From Nitrospira sp. (lineage in GTDB: Bacteria > Nitrospirota > Nitrospiria > Nitrospirales > Nitrospiraceae), in the NCBI GenBank assembly GCA_009594865.1, contig VOPT01000035.1:1-64000 (forward strand): DNA of 64,000 nucleotides, written 5' to 3'. Below are positions 59,298 through 64,000 of this stretch, piece after piece. The notes beneath the pieces were generated by a model, which saw only the letters and a list, made by a program, of their open reading frames with translations, did no database searches and was not told the DNA's origin. The translations under genes and the position numbers were made by a program. Position 1 is the first letter of the stretch. Each line of letters begins with the position of its first letter.

Positions 59298-60137
59298 ATG
59301 AGCGAGGGGCGAGCAGCGACGGCGCCAAAAGGGCAGGCACAAGACATCGACCAGTATCGGATCGCGCGCGAACCGTTTTACGCCGACGTGCGAGGTGAGG
59401 TCGGGCTCTTTACCATCGCGGCGCAAAGCCGCATGCCGGTGATGCTCAAGGGACCCACGGGTTGCGGGAAAACCCGGTTCGTCCAGCACATGGCTTACCG
59501 CCTGGGGCGTCCGCTGATTACGGTGGCTTGCCATGAGGATTTGACCGCCTCCGATCTGGTCGGCCGCTATCTCTTGAAGGGGCAGGAGACGGTATGGATG
59601 GATGGTCCGCTGACCCTGGGTGTGAAGCAGGGAGCGATTGTCTATCTGGATGAAATCGTCGAGGCCCGCAAAGACACCACGGTCATCATCCATCCTCTGA
59701 GCGATGACCGGCGCCTGCTGCCGATTGAAAAAAAAGGCCAGGTCATCGAGGCGGTGGACGACTTCATGCTGGTGATCTCTTACAACCCCGGTTATCAAAG
59801 CATTCTCAAAGATCTGAAGCAAAGCACCAAGCAGCGGTTTATGGCCATCGAGTTCGATTATCCGTTGCCGGATATCGAGAGCCGGGTCGTGGCGCACGAG
59901 GCCGGTGTCAGTCCCGAGATTGCCCACCGACTGGTCAAAATTGCCGAGAAGGTCCGCAACCTCAAAAATCACGGTCTTGAAGAAGGCGTCAGTACCAGAT
60001 TGTTGATCTATGCGGCGACCTTGATCAAGCAAGGCGTGCCTCCGGATCGCGCCTGCGATGTCGCAATCGCCAGGCCGATTACGGATGACCCGGACATGTT
60101 GCGCAGCATCGTCGAGGTCGTGAAAGCGATTTTCTAG
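59298..60137 (+). CDS. CbbQ/NirQ/NorQ-type MoxR AAA+ ATPase
   Basis: A 279-residue AAA+ ATPase: Walker [12 protein letters not shown] (51-61), Walker [12 protein letters not shown] with Asp118 and Glu119, a sensor region SYNPGYQS, and [21 protein letters not shown] near the lid. The family, with a VWA partner (CbbO/NorD), remodels or loads metal enzymes such as rubisco or nitric oxide reductase. A repeat-rich gene 2.8 kb downstream on the same strand may be its partner. GGAGTGGCGG precedes the ATG at 59298; the earlier ATG at 59253 lacks one. Confidence 0.9.
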   Translation: MSEGRAATAPKGQAQDIDQYRIAREPFYADVRGEVGLFTIAAQSRMPVMLKGPTGCGKTRFVQHMAYRLGRPLITVACHEDLTASDLVGRYLLKGQETVWMDGPLTLGVKQGAIVYLDEIVEARKDTTVIIHPLSDDRRLLPIEKKGQVIEAVDDFMLVISYNPGYQSILKDLKQSTKQRFMAIEFDYPLPDIESRVVAHEAGVSPEIAHRLVKIAEKVRNLKNHGLEEGVSTRLLIYAATLIKQGVPPDRACDVAIARPITDDPDMLRSIVEVVKAIF

Positions 60138-60168
60138 CCGTTCGTTCTTTGCGCCTCACCGACTCTGC

Positions 60169-60516
60169 GTGCTCCACAATGTTGTGACCACCCACAATTC
60201 CGGGCGGGAATCCAGACCCGCAGTCGAGCAGGCCGTTCGCACCACACCCGAGGGCGCCGTCATTTCCGTTCATGTTCAGCCGAAAGCCTCCCGGACTCAA
60301 TGCGCAGGGCTTCACGGTGGTGCGATTAAAATTCGTGTGGCCGCGCCGCCGTCGGATGGTGCGGCGAACGAGGAGTTGTGCCGGTTCCTTGCTCGTGCCT
60401 GCGACCTGCCGTTGAGCGCCGTCGAGATCCTCAGCGGGGCGAGCAGCCGCCAGAAACGTGTTTTGGTAAGGGGGCGTTCTGCCGCACAGGTGCGCGCACA
60501 ACTCCAACTCGAGTAA
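60169..60516 (+). CDS. DUF167 (YggU) family protein
   Basis: A 115-residue protein with the DUF167 core: AVISVHVQPKASRTQCAG, IKIRVAAPPSDGAANEEL and LSAVEILSGASSRQKRVLV. The family is short, widespread and uncharacterised; the fold is known from structures. It starts with GTG at 60169; a GTG at 60184 is also possible. It lies 31 bases after the AAA+ gene and is probably co-transcribed. Confidence 0.85.
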   Translation: MLHNVVTTHNSGRESRPAVEQAVRTTPEGAVISVHVQPKASRTQCAGLHGGAIKIRVAAPPSDGAANEELCRFLARACDLPLSAVEILSGASSRQKRVLVRGRSAAQVRAQLQLE

Positions 60517-60637
60517 GCCGCGCTGGGGTCGCACCCATGAAGGTATGAGGTTCTATCGATGCGAGGATGTTATGCATGGTGAGTTGGATGCTGAGGTATG
60601 GCAGCGGTCGTCTCGTCTGAAAACAATCGGATCACAG

Positions 60638-61057
60638 ATGTCTCGATACGCACTGTCTCTGATCGTCCTGGCCGCGACGGGCTGTGCAGGGCCTGAACCC
60701 ATCTTCAAGTCCACCACGTATTTGCAACTTCACGGCCGGCAGCAAGCTCAGGATGAAGCGGCGGTTTGCGCGGTGAAAGCTGAGCGGGCCGGATTGCAGC
60801 ATGGAACGAATCGCAGTGGGAATGCCGGCGCCGGAGCCGTGCTGGGAGTCATCGGTGGGGCGGCGGTGGGAGCCTCGGCCGGGTTGGTCGGCGGGCCTGC
60901 GGGGATCGCCATCGGCGCAGCAGCGGGCGGCGCCGTCGGCGGCATCCTCGGTCTGCTGGCTGGGACCTATAAGCCGTTGCATCCCCAGCAGGACTATGCG
61001 GCATTCGTCGAGCGTTGTGTGAAAGAGAAGGGCTACGAGACCGACGGGTGGCAATAA
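60638..61057 (+). CDS. Glycine-zipper lipoprotein
   Basis: A 139-residue lipoprotein: signal peptide with lipobox ATGC (Cys16), a short polar stretch with one Cys (AAVCAVKAERAG), then a strongly Gly/Ala-rich glycine-zipper region (about 48-108, GVIGGAAVGASAGLVGGPAG) able to pack helices in a membrane, and a polar tail with another Cys (FVERCVKEKGY). Such proteins occur in outer-membrane and surface structures. No specific function. It converges with the M28 peptidase gene, 36 bases between stops. No ribosome-binding site is obvious. Confidence 0.7.
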   Translation: MSRYALSLIVLAATGCAGPEPIFKSTTYLQLHGRQQAQDEAAVCAVKAERAGLQHGTNRSGNAGAGAVLGVIGGAAVGASAGLVGGPAGIAIGAAAGGAVGGILGLLAGTYKPLHPQQDYAAFVERCVKEKGYETDGWQ

Positions 61058-61093
61058 CGGTGTGATCGGAGATGACACGCCGCGTACGGTCGG

Positions 61094-62338
61094 TCAAAAT
61101 GTAAAACAGCCTGAATAGTCGGCCATCAGACATTGAACACGAATAGAAATCCGCTCAAGCCGCTCCAATTGTTGCGGCGTCGGAGCGGAACCGCGTAGCT
61201 CCCTCATCCACTCAAGATCCTGCTCCAATTTTCTCAACGACCAGCGTGATGTGCCTGGAATGCGGGTCTCCTCGTGCAGCGCCTGCTCCACAATGTTGCG
61301 AAACGAAGCCACTTCATCGGCAAATTCGACACGGTGTACATCATACGAGTAGCGCGTCTCGTCCTGCGCCATCAGTGCGATCAGCTGGCGCAGCCACTCG
61401 ACCGTGGCAGCCATCCGTTCGTAGTGAAGCGTGCTGGCGACGTCGCCTGCCGTATGGTAACGGGGCGAGCGCGCCGCGGAGAGAAACAGGAACGGGATCT
61501 GATGGTTGCGGAAGACGTCGTAATCGCTGAAGGCCTTGTGACCATGGTCGGGAATTTCTTCCACGAGATGGATGCCTCCGCAGTAGACCGTGAGGGATGA
61601 AACCTGGGTTTGAATGACTCGTCGGTAGAGGTCAGGACTTTTTTCCGCGCCGGTGGCAAAAATGGCATCCTTGAGAGCGGGCCACTGCACGCCTCCCATC
61701 AAATCCATGATGATCGCGGTTTGAAGATTCTCTGTAGAGCCGATTTCCGGCGGTAAGTGGTGAAACAAAAACTGGGATCCCATGTCGGCCGTGCCGAAAT
61801 AAGGGAGTTCCTCACCGTTGAACCCGACAAACATGATGCCGTATTGGGAGAGTCCCGCGAGATTTCTGGCCGTCTCGATCAGGATGGCGACGGAGGACGC
61901 ATTATCGTCGGCCCCCAGGAAGGGATATCCCAGATGATCATAATGGGCTCCGACCACAATCCAGCGTGTGGTGCCGGTAGGGGCGACCGGCGGGATGACG
62001 CCGATGATGTTGTCGCCCATGCGAGCCGAAATGGTCTGTCGATAGCCGTCGAGCGAGGCGAGTGGCTGTAATCCGGCCAGGCGAAACTGTTCCTCGATGT
62101 AATCCGCGGCCTGGCGATTGCCTGGCGTGCCCGGCTGGCGGCCGGCCAGCGTCGGACTCGCCAGGAACGACACATGGGTGTGCAATCGTTGCGCCGGGGC
62201 GGTCGTGATCGGCAAGATCCTCGGATCCAGAGGATCCATTGTGTGGAGGCAACCGGCAAGGCTGAAGCAGCTCAGCATGGCGAGAACCGACAGGCCGGAG
62301 CGAAGACAAGCCAGTGGATGGCAGGAAACCTCGTTCAC
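61094..62338 (-). CDS. M28 family metallopeptidase lipoprotein
   Basis: A protein of about 414 residues. A signal peptide ends in lipobox LAGC (Cys30). The M28 zinc ligands are in place: His and Asp in GAHYDHLG and LGADDNASS, Glu-Glu in GFNGEELPYF, Asp in IIMDLMGGVQW and His in SPRYHTAGD. M28 enzymes remove N-terminal amino acids or cyclise glutamine; this one should act in the envelope. It starts with a GTG that overlaps the TGA of the upstream FTR gene (GTGA), so the two are translated together; earlier in-frame ATGs lie inside that gene. Confidence 0.85.
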   Translation of the reverse strand: MNEVSCHPLACLRSGLSVLAMLSCFSLAGCLHTMDPLDPRILPITTAPAQRLHTHVSFLASPTLAGRQPGTPGNRQAADYIEEQFRLAGLQPLASLDGYRQTISARMGDNIIGVIPPVAPTGTTRWIVVGAHYDHLGYPFLGADDNASSVAILIETARNLAGLSQYGIMFVGFNGEELPYFGTADMGSQFLFHHLPPEIGSTENLQTAIIMDLMGGVQWPALKDAIFATGAEKSPDLYRRVIQTQVSSLTVYCGGIHLVEEIPDHGHKAFSDYDVFRNHQIPFLFLSAARSPRYHTAGDVASTLHYERMAATVEWLRQLIALMAQDETRYSYDVHRVEFADEVASFRNIVEQALHEETRIPGTSRWSLRKLEQDLEWMRELRGSAPTPQQLERLERISIRVQCLMADYSGCFTF

Positions 62339-62781
62339 GATTGCGTGGAGGCGTCCGGAGTGGCAGGGGCGTCGGTCGCCTTCGGCGCCATGGGCAACGC
62401 TTTGTGGCGGAGAGCCCGGCCCTTCTCGGGAGTCGGATCGGTAATCAGCCCATAACACTGGCGGCCTTCATGATCTTCCGGCAAGTACTCGGTGATCGGC
62501 ATGCCATCTTCCCGGACAAAGAGCAGGCAATGGCAATATTTATAGATCTGCATTTCGTCGCAGGCACACATCCAGCGACGCAGTTTGGCCTCGGCCTGTT
62601 TGTCCGGGTAGAAATTACAGGGGCAGAGCGGTTTGCCCAGCTCATCAACATGGGCGGCTAAGCCCAGCACGACGGCATTGGTGACGGCAGGATTCGGATG
62701 CATGGCCGTGCCGCTCTTCTCGGCAAAGCCTTTGACATACTTCCACATCTTCTCGAGACTTTCTTTGCTCGGTTCAGCCAT
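62335..62781 (-). CDS. ftrB: Ferredoxin:thioredoxin reductase catalytic subunit-like protein
   Basis: A 148-residue protein with the FTR beta-subunit cysteine pattern in exact spacing: C53-P-C55, 16 residues, C72-A-C74, eight residues, C83-H-C85. This binds a [4Fe-4S] cluster next to a redox disulfide and reduces thioredoxin-like proteins with ferredoxin electrons. The middle CPC is CAC here. No variable (alpha) subunit is nearby, as usual in non-photosynthetic bacteria. It is co-translated with the M28 peptidase gene and divergent from the repeat-rich gene at the window end. Confidence 0.9.
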   Translation of the reverse strand: MAEPSKESLEKMWKYVKGFAEKSGTAMHPNPAVTNAVVLGLAAHVDELGKPLCPCNFYPDKQAEAKLRRWMCACDEMQIYKYCHCLLFVREDGMPITEYLPEDHEGRQCYGLITDPTPEKGRALRHKALPMAPKATDAPATPDASTQS

Positions 62782-62806
62782 TCCGTTCCTCGTGTGACAA
62801 CGGCAC

Positions 62807-62834
62807 AGTGTAAAAGTCGATGGGGGCCAGGCAA
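62807..62834 (-). promoter_or_regulatory. Candidate sigma-70 promoter for the FTR-M28 operon
   Basis: On the minus strand, TTGCCT (62829-62834) and TACACT (62807-62812) are 16 bases apart, about 25 bases before the FTR ATG. A moderate match in a divergent promoter region. Confidence 0.35.
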
Positions 62835-62845
62835 TCCCGGCAGCG

Positions 62846-62876
62846 AGGACACAGTTTACAAGCGAAATTGTGTCCT
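62846..62876. promoter_or_regulatory. Inverted repeat overlapping the divergent promoter (operator candidate)
   Basis: AGGACACA (62846-62853) and TGTGTCCT (62869-62876) form a perfect eight-base inverted repeat, 23 bases from centre to centre of the arms. They flank the -35 box of the plus-strand promoter at 62855-62883, the right arm lying in its spacer. That position suits a dimeric repressor or activator that could act on both divergent units. Confidence 0.5.
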
Positions 62877-62883
62877 TTACAAT
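62855..62883 (+). promoter_or_regulatory. Sigma-70 promoter for the repeat-rich gene at the window end
   Basis: TTTACA (62855-62860) and TACAAT (62878-62883) are 17 bases apart, each five of six matches to consensus. Transcription would start near 62890, 25 bases before the ATG at 62915. Confidence 0.65.
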
Positions 62884-62914
62884 CCACCACTTCCCTCAAA
62901 AATGGATCACAGGA

Positions 62915-64000
62915 ATGACACCCGGGCACTCCGTCCTACAACTTATTGAGCGATTGGCCGACCAACTCGGGACGGGCTCCGCTACGGCGCTGGTCGACGC
63001 AATCGTCGCCTCTGCCAACAGACCGGATGCGCCGGCAGGGGTGTGGCTGTTGCTGGAGGAGCTCACGGACGCTGCGCCAAAAGCAGCCAGAGGGGCGATC
63101 GAGGCGCTGTTGGAATTGCAGCGCCGGGGGTTGCTGGCCGAGGTGTTGCCATGGCTCGATCTGGGAGTCGCCATCGCGGCTGATTCGGGGGCGTTGGCAT
63201 TACGATTTTTCAAAGAGAGTCCCCTCCTACTGGGTCTGCTCGATCCCCCCCAGCGAGCCATAGTATTGGCTGCCTGTCTGGAGTTGGCTGACCGTCAGGC
63301 CAATGTGGCGGTGGAATTTATTCGGGTTGCGCCGGAAGTGGTGCCCGTTCTGTCCCCAACCGACTGGCCGACGTGGATGGAACTGGCCTGTGAGTTGTCA
63401 GAGACCGATTTTGCCTTGGCGGTGGAGTACACCCGTCAGATTCCTGCCGTCGCGCGCGTGCTCTCCCTCGATACCGTTAGAGACTGGATGCAGTTCGGGA
63501 TGACACTGATTGTCGACAATAGCCTCGGTAAGCCGGACTATCTGGGAGCGCTGGAATTCTTCCGGACGAGTCCCGGCATCCTTGAGGATATTCCCGATCA
63601 GACATCACGTCACCAAGTCCTTCGCGTGGGCGCGCAGATGGCAGATCGGTCGCCGGAGTTGGGCATTGCGCTCCTGGCGGAAGCCCCTTCGATCCTCCGC
63701 GGTCTTCCGACTGACGAATGGCGAAGGCAGGTCCTGCAATACGGCCTGATACTGGCTGGGCGCGATGCCGAGACGGCCTTGGCCTATCTTCGCCGTTGCC
63801 CTGAATTAGTCGCATTGGTTGGATCAGGTGAAGGGGCGCAACAGAAGTTTCAGTCCTGGTTTGCCTCCGGGATGGACGTGCTGGAGTACAACGTGGAAGG
63901 GGGCCGCGCATACTTTGGCATGGAGTCCGAAAAAGCATTGGGCGCCTTGTCGCAGGCCATGAGCGGAGTTCCCTTGCGACAGATCGCCAGGAGGGTCAAG
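62915..64000 (+). CDS. Repeat-rich protein, 3' end outside the window (possible NorD/CbbO-like partner)
   Basis: The frame is open from the ATG at 62915 to the last base (362 codons) with no stop, so the gene continues beyond the window. From about residue 130 to 310 there are four or five helical repeats of roughly 37-43 residues, with a shared core such as AVEYTRQIPAVARVL, ALEFFRTSPGILEDIP and IALLAEAPSILRGLP, each followed by a Trp or basic helix. No VWA domain is reached here. In related genomes proteins of this look end in a VWA domain and lie near a CbbQ/NorQ ATPase; that is inference. GGA lies eight bases before the ATG. Confidence 0.75.
   Translation, partial: MTPGHSVLQLIERLADQLGTGSATALVDAIVASANRPDAPAGVWLLLEELTDAAPKAARGAIEALLELQRRGLLAEVLPWLDLGVAIAADSGALALRFFKESPLLLGLLDPPQRAIVLAACLELADRQANVAVEFIRVAPEVVPVLSPTDWPTWMELACELSETDFALAVEYTRQIPAVARVLSLDTVRDWMQFGMTLIVDNSLGKPDYLGALEFFRTSPGILEDIPDQTSRHQVLRVGAQMADRSPELGIALLAEAPSILRGLPTDEWRRQVLQYGLILAGRDAETALAYLRRCPELVALVGSGEGAQQKFQSWFASGMDVLEYNVEGGRAYFGMESEKALGALSQAMSGVPLRQIARRVK

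Noticed and set aside
60545..60637. N-terminal extension of the glycine-zipper lipoprotein
   Set aside because: The added 31 residues are polar and would bury the lipoprotein signal peptide; 60638 gives a normal one.
1..64000. tRNA, rRNA, CRISPR arrays, insertion sequences and prophage genes
   Set aside because: No cloverleaf, rRNA-like stretch, regularly spaced repeats, transposase motif or phage structural gene was seen on either strand.

Overview
This 64 kb window looks like chromosomal DNA of a GC-rich, free-living, Gram-negative bacterium. The best guess is a Nitrospira-type member of Nitrospirota. The reasons are inference: many outer-membrane and lipoprotein genes, a PBP1B, an AsmA protein, several large hybrid histidine kinases, a stand-alone ferredoxin:thioredoxin reductase catalytic subunit, a DUF3365 haem protein, and a CbbQ/NorQ-type AAA+ ATPase near a large repeat protein. 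No rRNA, tRNA, CRISPR array, phage or insertion-sequence gene was found. Genes are tightly packed and often overlap by ATGA or GTGA.

Layout. 1-5.0 kb: VF530-type DNA-binding protein, KefA-like MscS channel, YaeQ, SUI1/YciH and an AlkC-type DNA glycosylase. 5.0-11.5 kb: oxidoreductases, then a compact plus-strand run (Na+/H+ antiporter, acetyltransferase, C39-like peptidase, flavoprotein, RBBP9-like hydrolase). 11.7-24.5 kb: envelope genes (AsmA, BON lipoprotein, DUF481, two other lipoproteins, a DUF4832 lipoprotein), a second HI0933 flavoprotein, a REC-HATPase regulator and an FKBP isomerase closed by a clear terminator. A 126-bp inverted-repeat element follows at 24.6 kb. 24.8-31.6 kb: glutathionyl-hydroquinone reductase-like protein, an ankyrin/proline-rich/barrel-like surface protein, an NmrA protein and a sodium/solute symporter. 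31.6-39.8 kb: hybrid kinase, FadL porin, PBP1B, bactofilin and an AI-2E transporter.

39.8-44.6 kb is the most distinctive regulatory unit: a minus-strand operon behind a sigma-54-like promoter. It encodes a single-domain response regulator, a Rossmann-domain/histidine-kinase fusion, a Cache-HAMP-PAS kinase and a periplasmic DUF3365 c-haem protein. 44.7-47.4 kb carries BolA and a monothiol glutaredoxin, three back-to-back hairpins, and a HAD-UbiA fusion.

47.4-54.5 kb is a long minus-strand run: ATP-grasp-like protein, small glutaredoxin, KamA radical-SAM aminomutase, double-domain dCTP deaminase, small membrane protein, two glycosyltransferases of the arsenosugar-associated TIGR04283/TIGR04282 families, and an SDR. 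Divergent from it is a YkgJ/DUF2156 fusion coupled to a Cache-PAS-GAF hybrid kinase. 59.3-64 kb holds the CbbQ/NorQ-like ATPase and, after four other genes, the start of a repeat-rich protein that may be its NorD-like partner. That gene diverges from an FTR catalytic subunit/M28 peptidase operon, and an inverted repeat overlaps its promoter.

Limits: family calls rest on recognised motifs and were not checked against a database. Starts were chosen by ribosome-binding site, overlap and family length. Promoters and hairpins were read by eye.
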